A DNA stretch of 64,000 nucleotides from Flavisolibacter longurius (GTDB lineage: Bacteria; Bacteroidota; Bacteroidia; Chitinophagales; Chitinophagaceae): the NCBI GenBank assembly GCA_013327885.1, contig JABUMY010000009.1:1-64000 (forward strand). Reading direction: 5' to 3'. Below, piece after piece: positions 8,466-16,066 of the stretch; the stretch's first letter is position 1; every line of letters starts with the position of its first letter. The position numbers and the translations under genes are program-made. The notes under the pieces were generated by a model that saw only the letters and a list, made by a program, of their open reading frames with translations, ran no database searches and was not told where the DNA came from.

Positions 8466-9647
8466 ATGATAGCCGGCAAAAAGATTCTTTTAGGCATTTC
8501 CGGGAGTATTGCAGCCTACAAAACACCTAACCTTGTGCGGCAACTGGTGAAAAAGGGCGCCGAAGTAAAGGTGATCATGACGCCTGCAGCAACAGATTTC
8601 GTCTCTAAGCTCTCGCTTGCCACGGTTTCAAAAAATAATGTTCTGGTTGAGCTTTTTGATGAAGCAACCTGGGCAAATCATGTACACTTGGGACGGTGGG
8701 CTGATGCTATGGTTATTGCCCCGCTTAGCTGTAATACAATGAGCAAAATGGCCAATGCTGCATGCGACAACCTGCTTTTGGCAACATTTTTATCGGCAAC
8801 CTGTCCTGTCATTCTTGCCCCGGCAATGGACGAAGACATGTGGATACACCCGGCAACACAACAAAACCTGGCAAGACTGGAAGGTTTTGGCTGCATCAAT
8901 CTTTCGGTGCAATATGGCGAGTTGGCCAGCGGCTTGGTTGGTCAAGGGCGGATGGCTGAGCCGGAAGAAATCATCGCCTACCTGGAAACATTTTTCGGGC
9001 AGCAAACTGCCCTGAAAGGCAAAAAAGCACTGGTTACGGCAGGGCCTACATACGAAGCGATTGACCCTGTACGTTTTATTGGCAATCATTCTTCGGGGAA
9101 GATGGGCGTTGCCATTGCGGAAGAACTAAAACAAAGGGGTGCTGAAGTAACCTTGGTGGCAGGACCAATGCATTTGGAAACAAATGGTATCAGGCGAATT
9201 AATGTTACAAGTGCCGAACAAATGTATACGAGCTGCCTGGCTGAACCGTATGATATCGCCGTAATGGCGGCAGCTGTTGCTGATTACACACCTGCGGAAG
9301 TAGCTGAGCAGAAAATTAAGAAGGTGGGGGAAGAACTTACGCTGACCTTGCGTAAAACAAAAGATATTCTGGCTGCGTTGGGACAGAATAAACAAAACGA
9401 CCAGGTGCTGGTTGGTTTTGCACTGGAGACGAACAATGAAAAAGAAGGTGCGTTGAAAAAACTAGCGGAGAAAAATGCGGATATGATCGTTTTGAACTCT
9501 TTGCAGGATAGCGGCGCCGGTTTCGGCCACGATACGAACAAAGCCACGTTTTACCTGAAGAATGGCGAAGAAAAATCCTTTGCCTTGAAAACAAAGAAAG
9601 CATTGGCAAAAGACATTGTTGATACTATAACGAATTTATTACCATGA
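8466..9647 (+). CDS. coaBC: Bifunctional phosphopantothenoylcysteine synthetase/decarboxylase (CoaBC)
   Basis: This 393-residue protein carries both steps from phosphopantothenate to phosphopantetheine in coenzyme A synthesis. The N-terminal flavin decarboxylase half (CoaC, about 1-180) shows ISGSIAAYK, the catalytic-histidine region NHVHLGRWADAMVIAPLS, and an asparagine/methionine segment APAMDEDMW. The C-terminal synthetase half (CoaB, from about 187) shows VTAGPTYEAIDPVRFIGNHSSGKMG. Length is normal for the fused enzyme. The stop codon overlaps the next start as ATGA, so DUF4835 is translationally coupled. Confidence 0.96.
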   Translation: MIAGKKILLGISGSIAAYKTPNLVRQLVKKGAEVKVIMTPAATDFVSKLSLATVSKNNVLVELFDEATWANHVHLGRWADAMVIAPLSCNTMSKMANAACDNLLLATFLSATCPVILAPAMDEDMWIHPATQQNLARLEGFGCINLSVQYGELASGLVGQGRMAEPEEIIAYLETFFGQQTALKGKKALVTAGPTYEAIDPVRFIGNHSSGKMGVAIAEELKQRGAEVTLVAGPMHLETNGIRRINVTSAEQMYTSCLAEPYDIAVMAAAVADYTPAEVAEQKIKKVGEELTLTLRKTKDILAALGQNKQNDQVLVGFALETNNEKEGALKKLAEKNADMIVLNSLQDSGAGFGHDTNKATFYLKNGEEKSFALKTKKALAKDIVDTITNLLP

Positions 9648-10555
9648 AGTGGATAGCATTGCCGCTGTTGTTGTTGTTGATGCAACAAGCCGGCGCCCAG
9701 GAAATGCAGGCTCGGTTTACCGTTATGGCAAACCGCGTTAGCAACCAGGTTGACAAAAAAACCTTTACAACACTGCAAACAGCGTTAACCAATTTTGTAA
9801 ACAACCGCAAATGGTCGGCAGATGCTTACCAACCGCAGGAAAAGATCCGTTGCAACTTTCTGCTGAACATCGACCAGGAACTTGGTAACAATGTGTACAA
9901 AGCAACACTGACCGTTCAATCGGCACGACCTGCGTTTAGCACCACTTATGAGTCGCCACTTGTTAACTTCCAGGACAACGAGGTGACGTTTAAATACGTC
10001 GAGTTTCAGCCAATAGAGTTCAATGAAAACCGCGTACAAGGCAATGACCCTTTAACCGCCAACTTACCAGCTGTGGTTGCGTATTATGTCAACCTCATTT
10101 TAGGTATGGACTATGCATCATTTTCCCTACGTGGCGGCGATCCTTATTTTTTAAAAGCGCAGAACATTGCCAACAACGCACCGGAAGGCGGACAAATCAG
10201 TGGCTGGAAACCGTTTGACGGCTTGCGTAACCGCTTTAAACTGGTAGAAGGTTTTGTAGACAATCGTTTTGCATTAATGCACGATGCCATTTATTCTTAT
10301 TACCGGGGCGGATTGGACCTTTTTGCAGAAAGGGAGAAAGATGCTCGGGTCGGTGTGCTAAATGCATTAAATTATCTCAATACAGTAAGTCAGGAGAATC
10401 CTGGCGCCATGGTTATCCAATTCTTTTTCCAAGGGAAGAACAACGAGTTGCTGCGCATTTTTAGTAAAGCCGACGGGCAAATGAAAACGCAGGCCCGCAA
10501 TATTCTTTCCCGCCTCGATCTTACCAATGCCAATACTTACAAAGAATTAAAGTAA
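9644..10555 (+). CDS. DUF4835 family exported protein
   Basis: This 303-residue protein has a 19-residue signal peptide ending in AGAQ. It matches the DUF4835 family, which in Bacteroidota sits after coaBC. Recognisable stretches are NRVSNQVDKKTF near residue 30, NQL-like membrane-distal segments around VVAYYVNLILGMDYASF (about 145), and GWKPFDGLRNRF near 190. The function is unknown; a periplasmic or outer-membrane location is inferred from the signal peptide. It overlaps coaBC by 4 nt, and the following DUF4296 gene begins immediately after its stop codon, so the three are one operon. Confidence 0.85.
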   Translation: MKWIALPLLLLLMQQAGAQEMQARFTVMANRVSNQVDKKTFTTLQTALTNFVNNRKWSADAYQPQEKIRCNFLLNIDQELGNNVYKATLTVQSARPAFSTTYESPLVNFQDNEVTFKYVEFQPIEFNENRVQGNDPLTANLPAVVAYYVNLILGMDYASFSLRGGDPYFLKAQNIANNAPEGGQISGWKPFDGLRNRFKLVEGFVDNRFALMHDAIYSYYRGGLDLFAEREKDARVGVLNALNYLNTVSQENPGAMVIQFFFQGKNNELLRIFSKADGQMKTQARNILSRLDLTNANTYKELK

Positions 10556-10912
10556 ATGCGGAACTGGGTCTTTATTTGTTTGCTTTTTGTTGCCTGCTCA
10601 GGTGAATCTGTGCCTAAAAATGTATTGCCGCCGCAAAAAATGCAGGAGGTTATGTATGATGTGATTCGGGCAGATGAGATGGTGGAGTTTTTACGGATGA
10701 TGGATTCAACTTACCAGCCGTTTTCAAAACGAACGGCTTTGTATGATACGGTGTTTGGGCTTCATGCGGTAACGAAGGAGAAATTTCAACAAAGCCTGAA
10801 ATACTACCAGGGAAGACCTGACCTTTTAAAAGAAATGATCAATAATATTCATTCGAAGATCACCGATACCAGCCGTAAAACGCCAACACTCCCAAAAGAA
10901 GTTGTGCCTTAA
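10556..10912 (+). CDS. DUF4296 family lipoprotein
   Basis: This 118-residue protein has a short signal peptide and a lipobox-like LFVACSG, giving a lipidated cysteine near residue 14. The conserved core LPPQKMQEVMYDVIRADEM followed by SLKYYQGRPDLLKEMINNI is typical of DUF4296, a small Bacteroidota-only family of unknown function. It starts one base after the DUF4835 stop codon and ends the bamD-to-DUF4296 gene run. Its last codon overlaps the convergent methyltransferase gene by 4 nt. Confidence 0.82.
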   Translation: MRNWVFICLLFVACSGESVPKNVLPPQKMQEVMYDVIRADEMVEFLRMMDSTYQPFSKRTALYDTVFGLHAVTKEKFQQSLKYYQGRPDLLKEMINNIHSKITDTSRKTPTLPKEVVP

Positions 10913-11706
10913 AAGTTGGTTTGATTGCCCGCTGCTTCTTTGTCTTTTACGATCACGAGATAGGCTTTGTTATCGCCCATGCGAAAAGGTTTTTTGCGGG
11001 GCGTACTGTAAACAGCTTTTAGCTGCAAGCCTGCTTCTGCTAACATATATTCCAGTTCGTATAAGGTAAAAATATAATCTACACCCTGGATCACTTCCAC
11101 CGTGCCATCGGCTGCCAGCAATGTATGTTCCGATTCGATACGGCTGGGTGAAAAGTGGAATTTATAATCAAGCATGTATTTGTAGTCATCAATAGTATAC
11201 CACTCCTTTTCCTGGAAATGCCGGATAGCAATTTCTGCAATCATCCACGTATTTAGAATAAACACACCATCGGCAGTAAGATGATTGGCTATCTTTTGCA
11301 ACAGGGCTGTTGCATCCTCGCGGTTAAAAAAGGCAAAGCTGTTGCCCATGCAGAGGGCTGCTTTAAACGTTTGCTCCAGTTCTACTTCCAGCGCACCAAT
11401 AGCTGAAGCACTAACCGGAATACCTTCTGCCTTAGCAACCACATTGATCTCATCTACATAGGCCTGCAGGTTGTCGATGGCCGTAACCTGGTAACCACGA
11501 CGTCCAAGTTCAAGGGAGTGACGGCCATATCCGCACATCAGGTCAAGAACGTTGTCATCTTTTTGCAGGTTGGCAACTTCTTCAATAAAGCTGCATTCTA
11601 CTTCTGAAAGTCCTGCGGGGATCAGCTTGCGCCAAACATCTTTGTAGTGGCCTTCAAAAAAGCGATCGTTAATGTTCGTTTGTTGCGAGTTCAATTTGTT
11701 AATCAA
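10909..11706 (-). CDS. Class I SAM-dependent methyltransferase
   Basis: This 265-residue protein has a Rossmann methyltransferase core. Motif I is VLDLMCGYGRHSLELGRRGYQVTAID, near residue 55. Downstream are CMGNSFAFF near 118 and the helper segment DGVFILNTWM. The substrate cannot be read from sequence. The only plausible start is a TTG within the end of the regulator gene upstream, giving an 8-nt overlap; no earlier or better ATG exists. The overlap suggests the regulator and methyltransferase are co-transcribed and translationally coupled. It faces DUF4296 tail to tail. Confidence 0.82.
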   Translation of the reverse strand: MINKLNSQQTNINDRFFEGHYKDVWRKLIPAGLSEVECSFIEEVANLQKDDNVLDLMCGYGRHSLELGRRGYQVTAIDNLQAYVDEINVVAKAEGIPVSASAIGALEVELEQTFKAALCMGNSFAFFNREDATALLQKIANHLTADGVFILNTWMIAEIAIRHFQEKEWYTIDDYKYMLDYKFHFSPSRIESEHTLLAADGTVEVIQGVDYIFTLYELEYMLAEAGLQLKAVYSTPRKKPFRMGDNKAYLVIVKDKEAAGNQTNF

Positions 11707-12355
11707 TTAAACGGTTACGCATGGCATACATGACCAGGCCGGCGATGGTTTTAGCACCCACCTTTTGCTTCATGTTTTGCCGGATGGTTTCGATGGTTCT
11801 CGGACTCAGGAAAACATCTTTTGAAATCTCTTCTGTGGTTTTATCCTCTGCAATGCTTTTAAGGATGCGCAGTTCTTTTTCGGAAAATTTAACCGGTGCC
11901 GGGTAGTATTGGCGTACATTCTTTTTGTGCTGCAAGCGCATCAGCACCGCTTTGTTCACCAGGTCATTAAAGTAAAAGTCATCGGTCATGCAGGCAAGAA
12001 TGGCACGGTAGATCTCTTCGGGGTCTGATGTTTTGGTAAGGTAAGCGTTGGCGCCCATCTCCATCATTTTCGTAATCATCTCCTGGTCGTCGTACATGGT
12101 GAGTACAATCACCTTTACGGCTTCGTATTCTTTCCGAATCATGTTGATGGCATTTACGCCGTCAAGTTCCGGCATCCGAAGGTCCATCAGCAAAACGTCG
12201 GGTTGCTTTAGCTGTATCTTATGCATAAGATCTTTACCATCTTCAGCCTCCCACAAAAATTTTAGTTGATCGCGGCCAGCGAGGGCCATTTTGATTCCAT
12301 CGCGAAAAATTTTATGATCATCAGCGATGGCCACCTTGATAAATTGGGTATTCAT
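11699..12355 (-). CDS. NarL/FixJ-type response regulator (DNA-binding)
   Basis: This 218-residue two-domain regulator has a receiver domain (about 6-125) with the acidic pair in IADDHK, phospho-acceptor Asp in VLLMDLRMPELDG (about residue 57) and the lysine in YLTKTSDPEE. The C-terminal LuxR-type helix-turn-helix (about 150-215) contains FSEKELRILKSIAEDKTTEEISKDV followed by LSPRTIETI. It is clearly related to the regulator at 14586-15236, which lies on the other side of the peptide and sensor genes. No histidine kinase is adjacent on its own strand, so it may share the kinase at 13716. Confidence 0.93.
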   Translation of the reverse strand: MNTQFIKVAIADDHKIFRDGIKMALAGRDQLKFLWEAEDGKDLMHKIQLKQPDVLLMDLRMPELDGVNAINMIRKEYEAVKVIVLTMYDDQEMITKMMEMGANAYLTKTSDPEEIYRAILACMTDDFYFNDLVNKAVLMRLQHKKNVRQYYPAPVKFSEKELRILKSIAEDKTTEEISKDVFLSPRTIETIRQNMKQKVGAKTIAGLVMYAMRNRLID

Positions 12356-12386
12356 GGAAATTGGTTTTGCTTGTTTAGCAGTAGCG

Positions 12387-12394
12387 CAAAGCTA
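12387..12394 (-). promoter_or_regulatory. Candidate -7 box upstream of the minus-strand response regulator
   Basis: The minus strand reads TAGCTTTG, an exact TAnnTTTG, 31 nt ahead of the start codon. A -33 TTTG is not evident at the usual spacing. Confidence 0.45.
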
Positions 12395-12889
12395 ATCGAT
12401 TTTTAAACGACAGCATAGTACACGTAAAAGTATTTCACCGATGTTCACGTTGCATTCATCGAAAGGCTACTGTTGTTGAACCGTAGATGTACGTATAAAG
12501 GATGGGAAATTATCGATTGTGGAAAGAGAAAAAACAACACACTAAAAAACGGTTTTAAAATCCGCTAAATGTTAGTACCTTGCTGTTATAAGGGTTTATA
12601 CCTAACCGTTTGATCTCGCTCAAATGCACGTCCACAAAGGGTTTCAGTAGATTTGACAGGTCGTGTTGATTTTCCGAATTTTCAAATTTTTCATCCAAAA
12701 CTGCTGCGTAAAAATACTGTTTTGCCTACGCATAAACACGTTATTTTTCATCGTATCTGTAGCGTAAGAAAAAGCGCAAACGCTTGTTAATGCTGAATTA
12801 TTAAATTAATTACTTATTTGTTAGTGTAATCTTATCGGTTGTTTCCGAATTTTACACAGACCATATTTACAGTACAAAAACTTACTGAT
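12395..12889 (+). other. Long AT-rich intergenic region upstream of the peptide gene
   Basis: About 500 nt without a convincing ORF on either strand, visibly richer in A and T than the flanking genes. It holds a 12-nt direct repeat TTTCCGAATTTT at 12671-12682 and 12842-12853. It also holds an interrupted palindrome TGCGTA/TACGCA (12705-12710 and 12727-12732). The second repeat copy ends 36 nt before the peptide start codon. No TAnnTTTG promoter is seen for the plus strand here, so the peptide gene may depend on an alternative sigma factor or an activator. Confidence 0.4.
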
Positions 12890-12979
12890 ATGGTACCAAC
12901 TACAAAAATCTTCAGAGCTATGCCTCCCGGTGGACTGGGTGGTGGTGTTGTAGAAGAAACTACATGGTGGGAATTTTAA
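12890..12979 (+). CDS. 29-residue peptide gene ending in a double-tryptophan motif
   Basis: An ATG at 12890 opens a 29-codon frame. The first ten residues are basic and polar. They are followed by MPPGGLGGG (residues 11-19), then VVEE, and the C-terminus ETTWWEF (23-29). There is no signal peptide. A hairpin terminator starts 25 nt after its stop codon, so it looks like a discrete transcription unit. It is followed by a seven-helix membrane protein, a histidine kinase and a LuxR-type regulator. The WW near the C-terminus recalls ComS/XIP peptides of streptococci, but that is only an analogy. A second ATG (12920) would give a 19-residue peptide. I do not recognise the family. Confidence 0.55.
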   Translation: MVPTTKIFRAMPPGGLGGGVVEETTWWEF

Positions 12980-13004
12980 TTCTTGATTCCTTTTAAATTT
13001 TCAG

Positions 13005-13056
13005 AAGGTTTTCTATATTTGGCCCAAAACCAAAACTATAGAAAACCTTTTTTATT
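13005..13056 (+). terminator. Hairpin terminator or attenuator behind the peptide gene
   Basis: Arms 13005-13017 and 13037-13049 are perfectly complementary over 13 bp, with a 19-nt loop, and the right arm runs into TTTTTTATTTT. This is a good intrinsic terminator for the peptide gene. Its right arm also contains the probable start of the next protein, so read-through or refolding would be needed to express the sensor genes from the same transcript. Confidence 0.75.
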
Positions 13057-13703
13057 TTCTGGATGTCTTTTCTGCTCTTATTCCAATATCCTTCTTCCTG
13101 ATTTATTGGAAAAGTTCGTACTCTATTATTGGGTTGCGAATCCTATTCTTCTATGCTATAGCAATTTCAGTCATCAATTTATTGCAATATTTAGATGACA
13201 CTAACAGCTTTTGGTATGAGTTATTTACAGTAGTAGAAGCATGTGCCTTCATTGGATTCTTGTACCTCCAATTAAAATATTCTAAAGTAAAAAGAGCATT
13301 GCTCGTAATTGGAGGGGCATTTATTGTATTTAATATACTTTATCCTTATCTGATTTCAGAGGTCAAACAATTTGATTCTATTCCAATCGGGATTGAAACG
13401 ATCATTATCTTGATTTTTTCATTTTACTACCTGTATGAGAAAACCAACGATACAACAACTTTATACATTTATAGTACCTTTTCGTTTTGGATTGTGATTG
13501 GTATGGTACTTTATTTAGCCGGTTCATTTTTTATTTATCTCTTTGCAACTTCAATAAGCAAAAATATTTTGAAGTCGTATTGGTCAGTGACAAACATTTT
13601 AGCCATATTGAAGAATTTACTTTTTGCAATTGGTATTATTGTGAATTCTAAACCAACCAAAAAAATTTCATTGTCCGATTACGAATTGAGCAGCCTAAAC
13701 TAA
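13038..13703 (+). CDS. Seven-helix membrane protein, probable sensory partner of the histidine kinase
   Basis: The frame is open from 12987 to the stop at 13701-13703. The usual automated start, TTG at 13134, would begin inside the second membrane helix and cannot be right. Starting from the ATA at 13038 gives a natural N-terminus (ENLFYFLDVFSALIPISFF) and 221 residues. Seven hydrophobic helices are visible, roughly at residues 9-26, 33-52, 62-82, 87-109, 115-135, 146-170 and 180-204. There are no catalytic residues. CTG at 13059 is the other candidate start. I do not recognise a named family; its place 12 nt before a kinase that lacks a sensor domain suggests it supplies signal recognition. 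The gene is markedly AT-rich. Confidence 0.65.
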   Translation: MENLFYFLDVFSALIPISFFLIYWKSSYSIIGLRILFFYAIAISVINLLQYLDDTNSFWYELFTVVEACAFIGFLYLQLKYSKVKRALLVIGGAFIVFNILYPYLISEVKQFDSIPIGIETIIILIFSFYYLYEKTNDTTTLYIYSTFSFWIVIGMVLYLAGSFFIYLFATSISKNILKSYWSVTNILAILKNLLFAIGIIVNSKPTKKISLSDYELSSLN

Positions 13704-13715
13704 CCCTGGAAAATA

Positions 13716-14561
13716 ATGTACCTATTACAATCCAATACCAATAGTCCTATTTCTCTGGTGCTTTTTCTGGGTACTCTTGGCATGTTGATCCTTACCATTG
13801 GCCTTATTCTCTTTATTATATTTCACCAACGAAAAGTTATCCGCTTCCAGCTTCGCCTGCAGGAAATGGAAAAAAAGCAGCAGAAGATCTTGCTGAATGC
13901 CTCTATCCGTCTGCAAGAGGAAGAGCGCCAGCGACTGGCTGCTGACCTGCACGACGATGCAGGGCCGTTGCTGGCCACTGCCCGGTTGTACCTCAACGAA
14001 AACCTGGTGAACATGGACAAAGCCACCCAATTGCAGTCAATTTTCCAGGCACGTCAAATACTCGACGATACCATTCAACTGATCCGCAATATCAGCCACA
14101 GCCTGATGCCACCAACACTGAAGAATTTCGGTCTTGAGTCCGCGGTAAACGACCTTTTTCAAAAGATCAGCGGTTCGGGTGCCATCAATGCAAGCAGCCG
14201 CTTTCACGATTACAAGGAGCGTTTGAAGGCTGACAAGGAGCTTTTCATTTTTCGCGTGGTGCAGGAACTGGTCAATAATATTTTAAAGCATAGTGGTTCG
14301 AGCTTTATACATTTGACCCAAAATTTTCAAAACGATAACTGTTATATCCGCATACATCATGATGGCCGTGGACTGGTACAAAGTGATTTTGATAAGCTGA
14401 ACAAAAGCAAAAGCGGTTTAGGATTAAAAAATATATCCAGCCGCCTGCGGGTTTTACATGGTAAGATTCATTTTGAAAAAGATGTATCGCAAACGTATTT
14501 TAAAGTTACAATTGAAGTGCCCCGTGAAGATGTACCCGAGGAGATGCTCTACAATTCTTAA
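13716..14561 (+). CDS. Sensor histidine kinase, HisKA_3/NarX-DegS type
   Basis: This 281-residue kinase has one N-terminal membrane helix (about 14-36), a short coiled linker, and a HisKA_3 dimerisation domain. The phospho-acceptor His lies in LAADLHDDAGPLLA (about residue 78). The ATPase domain shows the N-box ELVNNILKHSGSS (about 190), G1-like HHDGRGLV and G2 SGLGLKNISSRL (about 232). There is no periplasmic sensor domain, so signals must come from a partner, most simply the seven-helix protein encoded 12 nt upstream. The downstream LuxR-type regulator is the expected phosphate receiver. Confidence 0.92.
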   Translation: MYLLQSNTNSPISLVLFLGTLGMLILTIGLILFIIFHQRKVIRFQLRLQEMEKKQQKILLNASIRLQEEERQRLAADLHDDAGPLLATARLYLNENLVNMDKATQLQSIFQARQILDDTIQLIRNISHSLMPPTLKNFGLESAVNDLFQKISGSGAINASSRFHDYKERLKADKELFIFRVVQELVNNILKHSGSSFIHLTQNFQNDNCYIRIHHDGRGLVQSDFDKLNKSKSGLGLKNISSRLRVLHGKIHFEKDVSQTYFKVTIEVPREDVPEEMLYNS

Positions 14562-14585
14562 TTTTAAAGTGAAATCTGATTTCCG

Positions 14586-15236
14586 ATGAATGTGATTAAA
14601 GTGGCGATTGCCGATGACCACAAGATCTTCCGTAAAGGCGTGATACTTTCTCTTCGTCCGTACACCAATATAAAATTTGTACTGGAAGCAGAGAACGGCG
14701 ATGAGTTGCTGGCCGGCCTGGCCGAAGCCTCCCCGGATGTGGTGCTGATGGACTTACGCATGCCACAAAAAGACGGTATCGAAACCACAAAGATCGTCAG
14801 CAAGCAATACCCAAACATGTTTGTACTGGTATTGAGCATGTACGAAGACGAACGCTTTGTTTCGCACCTGATGGAAAACGGTGCCAATGGCTACTTGCTG
14901 AAAAATGCAGAGCCCCAGGAGATTCGCAAAGCCATTATGGATGTATTTGAAAAAGGCTATTACCTCAATAATTTCGTGAACCGCATCCTAATAAAAAAAG
15001 CACACTCTAAACAAAAAGCTATTCCATCGCTCAACAGTGAAATCACCATCAGCGACAAGGAAAGAGATGTGTTGCGGTTTATTTGTATGGAATTTACCGC
15101 ACAGGAAATTGCACAAAAGATGGACATCAGTCCGCGTACCGTTGAAGCCATCAAAGACAGGTTAATGGAGCGTTTTGGCAGTAAGAACACGGCAGGCCTC
15201 GTATTTTTTGCGGTGAAAAACAACCTTGTCGATTAA
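14586..15236 (+). CDS. NarL/FixJ-type response regulator, partner of the adjacent kinase
   Basis: This 216-residue regulator begins MNVIKVAIADDHKIFRKGV. The phospho-acceptor Asp is in VVLMDLRMPQKDG (about residue 57) and the lysine in YLLKNAEPQE. The LuxR-type helix-turn-helix follows (about 148-213), containing ISDKERDVLRFICMEFTAQEIAQK. It lies 24 nt after the kinase gene in the same direction. Its receiver closely resembles that of the minus-strand regulator at 11699-12355. Targets may include the peptide promoter region, but no binding site can be assigned from sequence alone. Confidence 0.93.
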   Translation: MNVIKVAIADDHKIFRKGVILSLRPYTNIKFVLEAENGDELLAGLAEASPDVVLMDLRMPQKDGIETTKIVSKQYPNMFVLVLSMYEDERFVSHLMENGANGYLLKNAEPQEIRKAIMDVFEKGYYLNNFVNRILIKKAHSKQKAIPSLNSEITISDKERDVLRFICMEFTAQEIAQKMDISPRTVEAIKDRLMERFGSKNTAGLVFFAVKNNLVD

Positions 15237-15440
15237 GTCAGGATCGACCAACGTGAAATCATTTCTTACCAAACTTTACTGCCCCGTATTTGTTCCTTAG
15301 CTTAGCACAAGAGGAAAACGATCTGCATTTACCATTACCTATTTAAACAATGTATTCTGGTTTGCGTAGATAATTATTTCTGCTGCGCCGGTTTTTAAGT
15401 TTTTCGTGTGCTGATCCTTCACTCCCCTAAACAAATCAAC

Positions 15441-16007
15441 ATGGCATTTAAGATCTATACTAAAACAGGCGATAAAGGTTCGACTTCTTTGATTGGTGGT
15501 ACCAAGGTTCCCAAAAGCGATATCAGGATTGAAACCTACGGAACCGTTGATGAACTGAATTCATGGATTGGAAATATCAACGACCAACTACCCAACAGCG
15601 GTTTAAATGATGAATTGAAAGAAGTGCAGGACCGTTTATTTACCATTGGTTCGGCACTGGCAACGGATGGCGAAAAAGAACCGAAAATGAAATTGCCTGA
15701 CATCCTTCCTTCTGATATAACATTTCTTGAAAACAGGATAGATGCAATGACAGCGGCCTTGCCGCCAATGAAGTCATTTATTTTGCCGGGTGGGCACCCC
15801 GTTGTCTCCGCCATTCATATTGTGCGTTGTGTGTGCCGCCGTGCAGAGAGGCTGGCCGTTAACATGCAAATGAACGAACTTTTTATTGATGAAAAAATTA
15901 TTCAATACCTCAACCGGCTCAGTGATTACCTGTTTACCCTTGCCCGTTTTGTGGCGCAGCAATTAGGTGTAGAAGAGGTCCCCTGGAAGCCGCGGTTAAA
16001 CCCCTGA
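15441..16007 (+). CDS. Cob(I)alamin adenosyltransferase, PduO type
   Basis: This 188-residue protein shows the PduO/ATR signature. KIYTKTGDKGSTSLIGG at the N-terminus binds ATP, ETYGTVDELNSWIG follows near residue 35, and the C-terminal VCRRAERLAV and YLNRLSDYLFTLAR form the helical core. It transfers adenosyl from ATP to cob(I)alamin to make adenosylcobalamin. The ATG at 15441 was chosen because it gives the conserved N-terminus; a GTG 33 nt upstream would add an unlikely extension. No cobalamin riboswitch is recognisable in the 200 nt upstream. It is not near other B12 genes in this window. Confidence 0.93.
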   Translation: MAFKIYTKTGDKGSTSLIGGTKVPKSDIRIETYGTVDELNSWIGNINDQLPNSGLNDELKEVQDRLFTIGSALATDGEKEPKMKLPDILPSDITFLENRIDAMTAALPPMKSFILPGGHPVVSAIHIVRCVCRRAERLAVNMQMNELFIDEKIIQYLNRLSDYLFTLARFVAQQLGVEEVPWKPRLNP

Positions 16008-16066
16008 AAACCGCCGTTTACCGACATTTCGAAAGCTTTCGCATCTCGTTAATAATTTTTTTTGAG

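Noticed and set aside
12890-12979. Tryptophan attenuation leader because of the tandem TGG codons before a hairpin
   Set aside because: The next genes are a membrane protein, kinase and regulator, not tryptophan genes, and pairing of the hairpin arm with the peptide codons would give the opposite logic to trp attenuation.
12890-12979. Double-glycine leader peptide for a C39-peptidase ABC exporter
   Set aside because: The GGLGGG segment lacks the usual leader pattern upstream and no such exporter is in the window.
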